Origin: JAHFUA01 sp963808725
GTDB lineage: Bacteria; Acidobacteriota; Terriglobia; Terriglobales; Acidobacteriaceae
Reading direction: 5' to 3'
NCBI GenBank assembly: GCA_963808725.1
Contig: CAWEGO010000002.1
Coordinates: 186,001 to 250,000, forward strand
Length of the DNA stretch: 64,000 nucleotides
The notes under the pieces are model-generated. The model worked only from the letters and a program-made list of their open reading frames with translations, was not told the origin of the DNA and made no database searches. Shown one piece after another: positions 8,674 through 16,953 of the stretch. The first letter of the stretch is position 1; each line of letters begins with the position of its first letter. Position numbers and translations under genes: made by a program.

Positions 8674-9743
8674 GTGTACGCAACCGCAGTTCTCGTCATC
8701 AGCGACCGGTTTGCATCTCCTGACCTTTGTGAGTTCGCGCATGGAGCGCGGGTCCCAACCGGCTGCGTGGAAATCCTGGGCCAGTCTGTCCTCGAGCAAA
8801 CGGTGGCGCGGCTTCGGCGCGCGGGCGTCCAGGCAATTTCTGTGATCGCGGGGGCAAACCCCGTTCCTGTCCTGCCGGGGCCGGATCTTGAAATCGCCAT
8901 CGCCGGACGGTCCGTTGACCGCTGGTCGAAGGCGACGCGCACGCTGCAGGAGCACGCTGCACAAGGAGCCGAAGAAGTGTTGGTCATCGGGCTGGGGGCT
9001 TACACAGAATGCGATGTCGCTGAGGCTCTCCAGTTTCACCGCACCAAGCGAAACTTTCTGACGCAACTCCAGCACAGCCAGCAACCATTGGACTTCTGGA
9101 TCGTCAATGCCGCAGCGATTCGTCTGTCAGCGTGCGATTGCACTCTTCCTTTCACCGTGGACAGGACACTCGGTCCGTATGCGTCATATCAGGTGAAGGG
9201 CTACGTGAACCAGCTCGCCGACGCTCGTGATCTGCGGCGGCTGGCGGTCGACGTTTTCTTGCGCGTTGCACGATCCGGCCGCGGGGCCAGGAAGTCAGAC
9301 CGGGAATCTGGATGGACGATGGCGCCAAGCCGCATCGCTCCGCCCGTATCGTGGCGCCCGCTTATCTGGGCCGCTGCGCCAAGTTGGGGCCGGCGGCTGT
9401 CGTTGCCCGATTCAGCAACGTCGAACGCAACTGCCACGTGGGTGGAGGCACCGTCATTGACTCGGCCTCCATCCTTGCTTACACGTCCATCGGCAGAGGA
9501 TTGGACGTATCGCACGCTCTGGTGGACGGGAGTGAGTTCGTGGACCTTAACCGCGACCTGGCGGTAAGGATCGACGATCCCAATCTGATTCGCAGCACGG
9601 CGCCTCGCCCATGGGGTGTGTCCCAGGATCAGCGTGAGCGTGGCGAGCCTCTGGACACGAGGATTGCGCAAATCGAGCCTGAATACGCCCAACATCTTTC
9701 ACGCGCCGCCGTCAGGCTCTCCGTCTTCAAGGGTGAAGTATGA
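8674..9743 (+). pseudogene. NDP-sugar pyrophosphorylase-like protein with C-terminal left-handed beta-helix, frameshifted
   Basis: Starts at GTG 8674 (GGAG seven bases upstream). The N-terminal half is a divergent nucleotidyltransferase-like domain (ATAVLVISDRF, PTGCVEILGQSVLEQTVARL) without a clear GGxGTRL loop. The C-terminal half (PGIWMDDGAKPHRSARIVAP, AYLGRCAKLG, GGGTVIDSASILAYTSIG) is a hexapeptide-type beta-helix as in mannose-1-phosphate guanylyltransferases. The two halves are in different frames: the first runs off near 9250-9275 and the second reads CTIRPRGQEVRPGIW, which fits a missing base there. The second frame stops at 9743, overlapping the STAS start by ATGA. Probably one gene of ~356 codons damaged by an indel or a sequencing error. 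Confidence 0.65.
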
Positions 9744-10171
9744 GCGCCAGCCGACCTGTGGTGGTCAAGCAGTTGCCGGAGATCGTTAGCCGTCACCAGG
9801 CTCAGGAATTGATCCGCGAAGTAGGGCCATTTCTAAAGGATGACCATCCCTGTCTGGTCTTCGATTTTTCCGGCGTGCGTCATCTGGATAGCGCCGGAAT
9901 CGAAATGCTGCTGCGGTGCATGGAAGAAGCGGTGAAGCGGAATGGCGACCTCAAACTTGCAGCGATTCCTCCCGCCATCGCTGTCATTCTGAAACTCACG
10001 CGCGTCGACTGCCTTTTCGAAATTTTCGACAACCCTGCTGACGCCGTGGAAAGCTTCTCCCGATTTCCACTGTATGCATTCCGGCAAACCAGGGAACCCA
10101 CGTATCCCAGCGCAGGTGCGGAGGACAACGATTCCGGGGCAACTTCGAGTGAGGGGACGGAGGAACGATGA
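9740..10171 (+). CDS. STAS-domain protein (anti-sigma factor antagonist-like)
   Basis: 143 residues. The STAS fold spans ~5-105, with the phosphorylatable-Ser type motif in VRHLDSAGIEMLLRC (Ser in D-S-A-G) preceded by PCLVFDFSGV. A ~35-residue acidic, Ser-rich tail follows. STAS proteins of the SpoIIAA/RsbV type bind anti-sigma kinases; no RsbW-like kinase is present, so the partner is unknown. Translationally coupled (ATGA) to the genes on both sides, which suggests a regulatory role within this glycan operon. Confidence 0.85.
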   Translation: MSASRPVVVKQLPEIVSRHQAQELIREVGPFLKDDHPCLVFDFSGVRHLDSAGIEMLLRCMEEAVKRNGDLKLAAIPPAIAVILKLTRVDCLFEIFDNPADAVESFSRFPLYAFRQTREPTYPSAGAEDNDSGATSSEGTEER

Positions 10172-10662
10172 CAACGAAGCTTGATTTGCAGATCAGGATG
10201 ATCGCGACGTTGCTGACATTGGCTTTGCTGCTCCAACCGGCCGCTTTGGCCGCGGAACCGCCGGCCCCCAACTCCGGCCAGCAGACCGCGGAGGGGTCGC
10301 CATCCTCCACCCAGCATGCCGGGAATGAAACGGCTGCACCCGTCCAGCCGCAAAGCGACTGGCTTCCAGACAGTCCGGGTGCGCTGCAGCGGCAATCCAA
10401 TGTACAACAAGCCGCGCAACCGCCTCAGCAACCACCGCAGAACCCGCTACACGAACCGGTAGGCACGGCCGCGGCGGAGTGGATGCCAGTAACCGGAGTT
10501 GCCGCCTCCCGGCCGGCGGGAGCCGCTCTCGCACCCGCGAAACAGCGGCGGGCACGCTCTGTCCTGATTAAAGTCGGCGCCTTGCTGGGAGCTGGCGCTG
10601 CGGTCGGTACCGTCATGGCGTTATCCGCTGCCAGCCCCAGCAAACCGCCTGGCAGCCACTGA
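10168..10662 (+). CDS. exported Pro/Gln-rich hypothetical protein
   Basis: 164 residues. An N-terminal signal peptide (MIATLLTLALLLQPAALAAE) is followed by a low-complexity Pro/Gln/Ser region (~30-110) and a C-terminal hydrophobic glycine-rich segment (IKVGALLGAGAAVGTVMAL) that probably inserts in or across a membrane. No known domain. Starts with an ATGA overlap with the STAS gene and is followed after 15 bases by the P-loop gene, so it is part of the same operon. Confidence 0.7.
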   Translation: MTTKLDLQIRMIATLLTLALLLQPAALAAEPPAPNSGQQTAEGSPSSTQHAGNETAAPVQPQSDWLPDSPGALQRQSNVQQAAQPPQQPPQNPLHEPVGTAAAEWMPVTGVAASRPAGAALAPAKQRRARSVLIKVGALLGAGAAVGTVMALSAASPSKPPGSH

Positions 10663-10677
10663 CCGGGGAAAGGAATC

Positions 10678-11373
10678 ATGGCACGAACCGACCCCTGTAT
10701 CGTCAGTTTTTCTGGGATTGACGGCGCGGGAAAAAGCACGCAGATCGGCGCCATTCACCGCAGACTGAGCGAAGCTGGGCTTAAGGTGCGCTTGCTGGCG
10801 TTCTGGGACGACGTTGCCACCCTGGCACGCGCGCGGGAACTCCTCGGCCACGTCCTGTTCAGAGGAGAGCAAGGCGTTGGATCTCCCGGCCGGCCGGTGC
10901 TGCGCCGGGACAAGGACGTTCGATCCTGGTATATGACTGCGGCGCGTTTCGTCCTGTATCTCCTGGATGCGCTCAGGCTTTCGGCCGTGGTGGCGAAACT
11001 ATCAGCGACGCACGACGCCGATATCATTATCTTCGATCGATATCTCTACGACGAACTTGCCAACCTTGATTTGAGCAATCGCCTTTCACGGGCGTATGTT
11101 CGGCTGCTGCTGAAGTTCATTCCCCATCCCAAGCTTGCCTGCTTGCTGGACGCAGATTCGGTGCTGGCCCACAAACGCAAGCCCGAATATTGCCTTGATT
11201 TCGTCAGGAGCAATCGCGCTTCTTACCTCGCCCTGAGCACATTCGCCGGCGGCATCACCGTGATCCCGCCGCTGGCAGCAGAGGAAGTTACTCGCAGGGT
11301 GCTTCAGGAGATAGCCCAGAAACTCCCTGGAAATCCAGGCTTAGTGTCCCGCGATCTTCTCACCAGTAGGTGA
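10678..11373 (+). CDS. thymidylate kinase-like P-loop protein
   Basis: 231 residues with a Walker A motif SGIDGAGKST (12-21), a DRYLYDELAN segment matching the DR(Y/H) substrate motif of thymidylate kinases, and a LID-like HKRKPEY. The central part diverges from housekeeping Tmk, and its position in a glycan operon with an NTP_transf_5 protein argues for a specialised kinase, perhaps acting on a sugar or lipid intermediate (inference). AAAGG precedes the ATG. Its 3' end overlaps the convergent exported-protein gene by 14 bases. Confidence 0.75.
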   Translation: MARTDPCIVSFSGIDGAGKSTQIGAIHRRLSEAGLKVRLLAFWDDVATLARARELLGHVLFRGEQGVGSPGRPVLRRDKDVRSWYMTAARFVLYLLDALRLSAVVAKLSATHDADIIIFDRYLYDELANLDLSNRLSRAYVRLLLKFIPHPKLACLLDADSVLAHKRKPEYCLDFVRSNRASYLALSTFAGGITVIPPLAAEEVTRRVLQEIAQKLPGNPGLVSRDLLTSR

Positions 11374-12644
11374 GGCTTAGCTTGTCCACATAGACAGTGT
11401 ACGGGGACTGCTCGTAATTGCCGTCCATCTGATAGTTGACTGTGATGCCATACCAGGAGCTGGGCACTGAGAACGGCGGGAAATAACGATCGATGACGGT
11501 CGTCACTCCGTTGAGCGTGATGGAGTGATAGAGAAGCTGATTGTCCGAGGTCCGCTGCACCTGCAGGGTCAGATGGTTCCAGGAATTATCGGTGGGATAG
11601 CAGGGGACGCCGGTGGCAACCCAATGCCCATTGACGTTGTCCCAGACGTCAAACTCGTGCCCGCCGGCAATACGGCACTGGTTGCCAAAGGTGAGTCCCA
11701 TCCCGTTGAAATACTGATTGATGTCAAATTCTACAACCTGCGAGAGCTCGAGGGTTGAACTGTAAAAGTAAACGTCGTAGGTGAAGTTATGCAGGTTCGG
11801 AATAATTGTGTGGCCCGTGTCGGGCATACCCTGGGATGAGTAGGCCCCAATGACAGGGTTTGTCCACAGGACATCTGCATAAGGAGTTGTGCCGCCGATA
11901 TTGAACCTGGTCGCGTTCCCGGAGAGCGAAGGCGAGGTTATTCCCTGGGTCTTCGACCAGGTAACGCCCGGCCCGCAAGACGTGCAGATGGCGTACTCCG
12001 GCGGAAATTCGCCATAGGCCGTCCAACCAGCGCTGGCCTGTAGTTGAGTGAACGCATTTCCTTCTACGGTGATGGGGACGTGGGTGAAAGCCGCGCCACC
12101 GCAGAAATCCCACTCTTCCACCACGGTGTCGTGGCTTCCCGGGGTTAACGCCAGGCTGGTATTCAGACTCGCCCCGTTCACCACGTAATCCAATTTATTG
12201 TTTACGTAAATGCCCATCGACGCGACGCCCTTTGAACAGGTCGAACGTCGTTGCTGTCGCCACGTAGCTCACCGGACTGCCCACCGTGGCGTTGACGGAG
12301 GGCGAGGTCACGAATACTCCAGACTGGCTGGTAACGTTGATGGCAATCGGGGTATAGCTCGCTCCGCCGCAGTAATCCCACTCCTCCACCACCGTGTTAT
12401 AGCTTCCCGGACTGAAGGTCATGCTGGTATTGAGGCTGGTTCCATTGACGACGTACTTCAACTGGTTATCCACGTAGATGCCCATGGACGCAACGCCCTT
12501 CGAACAAGTCGTGGTCGTTGCCGTCGCCACATAGTGCACCGGAGAGCCGACGGTGGCGCCGCTGGTGGGACTGGAAACCGTAACCCCTGCAAAGGCTGGA
12601 ATTGCCACCGCAATCAGAAGGAAGATCGGATAAAATTGCCTCAT
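11360..12644 (-). pseudogene. exported protein with two Ig-like repeats and a concanavalin-like C-terminal domain, frameshifted
   Basis: Starts at ATG 12644 (GGAGAA upstream) with a signal peptide (FLLIAVAIPAFAG). Two ~85-residue repeats follow (GVTVSSPTSGATVGSPVHYV..SMGIYVDNQLKYVVNGTSLN and a second copy). In the second copy the frame breaks at ~12236-12252: aligning the copies shows one extra base there, after which the frame to 11360 continues SMGIYVNNKLDYVVNGASLN. The C-terminal ~200 residues look like a lectin/LamG-type beta-sandwich with paired cysteines (FGNQCRIAGG, VPCYPTDNSW) and end in SLTYW. The same C-terminal domain occurs at 15691-16944. Function is unknown; a surface-exposed glycan-binding role is plausible. 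Confidence 0.7.
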
Positions 12645-12955
12645 CTGCGCACACTTCTCCCGGAAGATAGAATTGCTTACTTGAAACTGCGAACTGCTCG
12701 ATTTGAGGTACAACCGAAGCGGCAACTAACCTCTGGACTTTGTCAAACCAGGGGGCCAGGACCCCGAAATCTCCAAAGCCTCAGGGCAGTGCCTAGAGAC
12801 TATTACCGTGCTTCCCCCTGGTCAACAAAAATCAGGTGTTCACCTGAGTCAAAAGTTCAACGGTCAGAGGTTTGTTGGATATCGAACCGACGCTGACAAC
12901 ATCGCGCCCTTGCCCGACATCTCAAGTGGGACATGAAATTAGAGGCAGAATCGCA
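12645..12955. other. divergent intergenic region with an operator-like palindrome
   Basis: 311 bases between two divergent genes (the exported protein at 12644 and glsB at 12956), so it should hold both promoters. I see one perfect palindrome at 12832-12847 and no convincing coding frame; the frame that extends glsB upstream to 12872 has no ribosome site. Confidence 0.6.
12832..12847. promoter_or_regulatory. palindromic operator candidate
   Basis: TCAGGTG-TT-CACCTGA: a 7-bp perfect inverted repeat with a 2-base spacer, 109 bases upstream of glsB and 188 upstream of the divergent gene. Dimensions suit a dimeric repressor or activator. The binding protein is unknown. Confidence 0.4.
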
Positions 12956-13201
12956 ATGATTTACTTAGTGTGGGTGGTACTGCTGGGAATCCTGGCAGGC
13001 TGGCTGGCTGGACAGATCACCAAAGGACGAGGCTTTGGCCTGCTTGGAGACCTGGTGGTGGGGGTTATCGGTTCACTGCTGGGCAGCTTTCTGTTCGGGT
13101 TGCTCGGCCTGAGCTCCTACACTTTGCTGGGCCGGCTGGTTGTCTCCGTGGTGGGCGCTATTGTCCTGCTCTGGTTGATCCGTTTGATTAAGAGGGCATA
13201 A
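12956..13201 (+). CDS. GlsB/YeaQ/YmgE family stress-response membrane protein
   Basis: 81 residues, essentially three hydrophobic helices with the family glycine pattern: YLVWVVLLGILAGWLAGQI, the cytoplasmic-type GRGFGLLGDLVVGVIGSLLG, and a third helix ending LWLIRLIKRA. Transglycosylase-associated protein family (a name only; no catalytic evidence). Start at ATG 12956 with AGAGGC nine bases upstream. Expressed alone; with CsbD and the small membrane protein at 31198 it makes three classic small stress proteins in this window. Confidence 0.9.
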   Translation: MIYLVWVVLLGILAGWLAGQITKGRGFGLLGDLVVGVIGSLLGSFLFGLLGLSSYTLLGRLVVSVVGAIVLLWLIRLIKRA

Positions 13202-13217
13202 GCGCCCCGCGCTTCCG

Positions 13218-14097
13218 TTATCGGCTGGAAGGTGTATTGAGGGTTATCGACTGCGCCGTATATCGGCTGCCATCGAAGTCCGCATGCACCGTGACATCTG
13301 CGCCTTCGCGGATGTCCCGGGTGAGCCCGCGAACTGTGGAATCGAAGTTCACTTCATAGCTCTTGTTGTCACGGGGATCGACCACCACCAGCAGCCCGCG
13401 GCGAAGATCAAGATATTCGAGACGTCCCCGCAAAAACGAATGCCGTGCCCGGCGAAGCCAGAATCGAGATCTGGCGCACCATCGCTCGGCCGTCGCCGCC
13501 TGTTAGGAAGGCTACCGTGACGAGCGTTCCGGGACATAATTCCGCCGGCAACGCGGGCCGATCCCCGCGGAGAATTACAGTGTCGTGAGTCAGGCGCATC
13601 CTCCAGGGAATTAGCGATATAGTGTCGCGAAAGGCTAATTCTCCGTTTGCCGGATCGAAGCTTACAACCTGGCCGCTGCTCTGTCCGAGGGCACTGCCGG
13701 TGGCCACGCGGACATTGCGAGCGAAGATTTTGGTGCCATCCAGGACGGTGTCGGCGTAGACTCGCTCGCCGCTTTTCAGATCATCCAAAGAGGCCGCCTT
13801 CCCGTCGCGGTAAACGTGGGTGCGGTCGTCGAAGGTCACCACCGTGCGTCGTCCTCCAAAAATCTGCAGAACCATACGGTCGCGCAGATGGTCCACCGTG
13901 CTGATCGTCCCGCCCAGCAACGTGGCTTTGCCAGCAGGCAGCGCCGGCAAATCGGACAGAGCTCCGGCGTCACTCTTGACGGTTGGTTGCACCGCCTCGC
14001 TTGCCGCTTCATTCGCCGCGAAAGCGGACAGCGTCGCAGCCGCTTGGGCATAGGCCAAGCTACCCAAGACCAGCAAGTAAACTGCGCAGCGTCTCAC
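13218..14097 (-). pseudogene. exported DUF5666-like protein, frameshifted near its C-terminus
   Basis: Start at GTG 14097 (GGAGG five bases upstream) gives a signal peptide (MRRCAVYLLVLGSLAYAQA). Small repeated beta modules of the DUF5666/OB type follow: TLLGGTISTVDHLRDRMVLQ, SGQVVSFDPANGELAFRD, and LEYLDLRRGLLVVVDPRDN. The third module is out of frame. At the A5 run 13432-13436 (TTTTT on the coding strand) one extra base shifts the frame to an early stop at 13408; dropping it gives TAFVLRGRLEYLDLRRG and a natural end at 13218. Cell-envelope protein of unknown function, probably intact if the homopolymer is a sequencing error. Confidence 0.65.
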
Positions 14098-14258
14098 CCA
14101 CACCTCCACCGTCTACCCGCTGCTTCGATGCCGCCGGTGGACTGAAGGTAGTCTCGAAATCCGGGGTCCAGGCGGCAATTTCCTCCGCCGATGGCAGCAC
14201 CCAGGGCTGGTTTGGCATCCAAACTCCGACTCAAAACTTGGCAACCCAGGACGGCTGA

Positions 14259-15410
14259 ATGGGAATATCGTGGAAACTCGTGGTCCTTACCGGGCTGATC
14301 ACAGCTCTGGCGGCTTGGCAACCTCAGACTGCGCGAGCCGGCGACCTGAGAATCACGCTTCCCAGGCGGAGCCAGCCGACGCCAGTGCAGCGCTTGAACC
14401 GCGAAGGTGTCGAGGCCATCCGCAAGCATCAGTACGGGAAGGCAAAGGCGCTCTTTTACAAAGCCTACCTCTACGATCCTGGCGACCCTTTTACCCTGAA
14501 CAACCTGGGATACATCTCCGAGCTCGAAGGGGATGCGGAGAGCGCGCAGAATTTCTATTCTCTCGCTTCTGCTCTGCCCAGCGCAGCTATCGTTGACCGG
14601 GCCAGCGCGCCGGGTTTGCGCGGCGAGTCGCTGCAAAGCGCGATCCTTAACGTTCACAACCTCGCTATGCAGATCAATCGGGCGAACATTGAGGCGGTCC
14701 GCCTGTTGTCGGATGGCCGTGCTCCGGAAGCTGATCATCTTTTGCAGCGCACCTTGGCCCTCGATCCGCGGAATGGATTTACCCTGAACAACCTCGGGGT
14801 GGCCAAGGAATCGGAAGGCGACTTCGAGGCAGCGTTGAAGTACTACACCTCCGCGGCGGATTCCGCCTCTGCCGAAGGCGTGGTCGTGACGCGAAACTCA
14901 GTATGGAGAGGAAAGCCTGTTCGCGCGCTGGCCAGCGAGAATGCTAAGAGACTGAACGCGCGTATGCAGGACCTAAGCAATGCTCACGCGAAGGCGGCCG
15001 AGCTCAACCTGCAGGGCGTATCTGCCATTAACCGCAACGATTTGCAGGACGCCATTCAGAAGTTCTCGCAGGCCTACAGGCTCGATCCGAACAATGCATT
15101 TTCGCTCAACAACCAGGGCTATCTGGCAGAAATCGACGGCGACCTTGAGACCGCGCAGGAGTTTTATCGGAAAGCTCAGAGAGCCACGGAGGCAAACGCT
15201 CGAGTCGCGCTCGCCTCTCGCCCCAAGGCCGAGGGCATGGCGCTTACTGCAGTAGCGGACCAGAGTGAGGGCCACGTGGCGGACGCAATCGAGACCGCGA
15301 ATGCGGCCAGCCGCCGCAGGACAGGCCCGATCCAGCTCAAGCGCCGTGACAATACGCCCGTTCTTGATTCCTCCACCCCTCTCCAACCGTCACAACCTGA
15401 CCGACGTTGA
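14259..15410 (+). CDS. exported TPR-repeat protein
   Basis: 383 residues with a signal peptide (LVVLTGLITALAAWQPQTARA) and at least three TPR-type modules, each in the form REGVEAIRKHQYGKAKALF..DPGDPFTLNNLGYISELEGD (residues ~45-100, 145-195, 245-300). The NLGYxxE..GD pattern recurs in each. The C-terminal ~60 residues are low-complexity. TPR scaffolds of this kind assist assembly of envelope polysaccharide or secretion complexes; the position between the two SLTYW proteins and near the large TPR/beta-barrel protein supports that inference. Diverges from the DUF5666-like gene. Confidence 0.8.
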   Translation: MGISWKLVVLTGLITALAAWQPQTARAGDLRITLPRRSQPTPVQRLNREGVEAIRKHQYGKAKALFYKAYLYDPGDPFTLNNLGYISELEGDAESAQNFYSLASALPSAAIVDRASAPGLRGESLQSAILNVHNLAMQINRANIEAVRLLSDGRAPEADHLLQRTLALDPRNGFTLNNLGVAKESEGDFEAALKYYTSAADSASAEGVVVTRNSVWRGKPVRALASENAKRLNARMQDLSNAHAKAAELNLQGVSAINRNDLQDAIQKFSQAYRLDPNNAFSLNNQGYLAEIDGDLETAQEFYRKAQRATEANARVALASRPKAEGMALTAVADQSEGHVADAIETANAASRRRTGPIQLKRRDNTPVLDSSTPLQPSQPDRR

Positions 15411-15680
15411 AGAGCAGCAAGCTTCGTTAGACCTTCAATGTTCCCACCGATTTCCGGCGGTGAATAGTCCGCCTTGCGTCGGGTATCCTACTCAGTGCGT
15501 TGCTCTATGTAGTTAATCCTACACAAACCTCCTGGTTCAGGTACGCATGTACCCGCACGGCACGGCTTTTCGCGTTGCGTCAATACAGAAATCACTGTAT
15601 TTTCCGGTCAGAGATCCAGTAGAAATTTTGAGTGCGCAGAGAGACCTCAGACTTTCGCGACTGTGGACACGATGCGCACT

Positions 15681-15685
15681 GGAGG
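15681..15685 (+). promoter_or_regulatory. ribosome binding site deciding a TTG start
   Basis: GGAGG five bases before the TTG at 15691. It selects this start over the upstream in-frame ATG at 15547, and places the hydrophobic signal sequence near the N-terminus. Confidence 0.6.
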
Positions 15686-15690
15686 TTCTT

Positions 15691-16944
15691 TTGCCGACTC
15701 CTGCGAGCCGCTCCATATCTCACCGGAATCCATCTGCCAGCCAGTTTTGCTTTACGCTCTTATTCATTTTCATCTGCACCTTCGGCGGTTTGTCAGTGCA
15801 TGCGCAAGTTACAGCCGTGTCGCTGCAGTCCCCGAGTCTCGCGGCCGGCGAGACCGCCGCCCTTACTTCTCCCATTCACGTCGAGGCGACCGCGGAAGCC
15901 AGTTCGGCCATTACCGGATACGTCGTGTACGTTGACAGCGAAAATGTATATCGCAATTTCAGTCCCACGCTCGACGCCTGGATCGCGCTCCCTCCCGGCA
16001 GTCACGCGCTCTTTGTAAAGGCTTGGGATTCCAACAGCGATCTGGCAACGGCTACCTATCAAATCAACATCACCGGCTCTGCTCCCCCTAGTCCGCCGGC
16101 GTACGCCAGCCAGATTCTGAATATCAGCCAAGGTGTATGGACCGTGGATAACAACCCCAGCGTCGGCGGAGACTGCAACGACGGAAGCCTCGGCGCTCTC
16201 GCCCGCAGGTCGGATCTGATTACCAACAATCTGCCGGCCTTTGCGGCATCAGAGAACAGCACGAGCGCAATTCGGACGGAAGCCGCATTTCGCGTGGTTC
16301 CCAGGCCGCGATACGGAGGCTTTGCGCCGCTTGTATCCGGCCAGCTTTTCGTCGTGAACAGCCATTGCACCTACGATGACAGCCTTTTCTATTGGAAGAC
16401 AGATACAGATCCCTCCGCCATTGCCGGCGCCACAAATTTTCTTTGGGAGTTCTCGTTCTACGTTCCGGCCACCACGGAAACCACCACGGTGCAAGCCCTG
16501 GAATCTGACCTGTTTCAGGCGGTCGAGCTCAGTGATGGCGTGCACGAATTCATGTTTGGATCGCAGTGCAACTATGCCACCAATCAATGGCAGTTTTGGC
16601 TCCCTCAGAATGATTCCCTCACTTGGGTCGACGCAGGCCTCTCGCCTTGCCGTTTCTCCACCGGTGCGTGGCACCACGCAACCTATTTCCTGCAGCGCGT
16701 AACCCCAACGGGATACCAGGAGATTCCGGCGAGCTTCAGTCCTTCCGCCGATACCAACACTTCCGTGCGATTCGGAACCCTGACCATCGATGGTGAGACG
16801 GCGTATCTGGGCGGTCTCGCCTCGTCGACCATTCCCAACCCGGCGTGGTCGCCCGTTCTGGGAGTGCAGCACCAGTTGGACAGCGCGGCCTCTGGCGTGA
16901 CCATCGAGGAATATGTAATCGGAGAGTCTCTGACCTATTGGTGA
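15691..16944 (+). CDS. exported protein with Ig-like and SLTYW-ending beta-sandwich domains
   Basis: 417 residues from TTG 15691. Signal sequence FCFTLLFIFICTFGGLSVHAQ at ~20-40. Residues ~45-125 form an Ig-like module (IHVEATAEASSAITGYVVYV, LPPGSHALFVKAWDS), matching in logic the repeat of the 11360-12644 protein (MGIYVDN..SPGSYNTVVEEWD). The C-terminal ~280 residues share cysteine and aromatic landmarks with that protein (FGSQCNYATNQW, LSPCRFSTGAWHHATYFLQR) and the last five residues SLTYW. A lectin-like envelope or secreted protein; ligand unknown. It converges on the GT4 gene 9 bases downstream. Confidence 0.75.
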   Translation: MPTPASRSISHRNPSASQFCFTLLFIFICTFGGLSVHAQVTAVSLQSPSLAAGETAALTSPIHVEATAEASSAITGYVVYVDSENVYRNFSPTLDAWIALPPGSHALFVKAWDSNSDLATATYQINITGSAPPSPPAYASQILNISQGVWTVDNNPSVGGDCNDGSLGALARRSDLITNNLPAFAASENSTSAIRTEAAFRVVPRPRYGGFAPLVSGQLFVVNSHCTYDDSLFYWKTDTDPSAIAGATNFLWEFSFYVPATTETTTVQALESDLFQAVELSDGVHEFMFGSQCNYATNQWQFWLPQNDSLTWVDAGLSPCRFSTGAWHHATYFLQRVTPTGYQEIPASFSPSADTNTSVRFGTLTIDGETAYLGGLASSTIPNPAWSPVLGVQHQLDSAASGVTIEEYVIGESLTYW

Positions 16945-16953
16945 CGCGAACGT

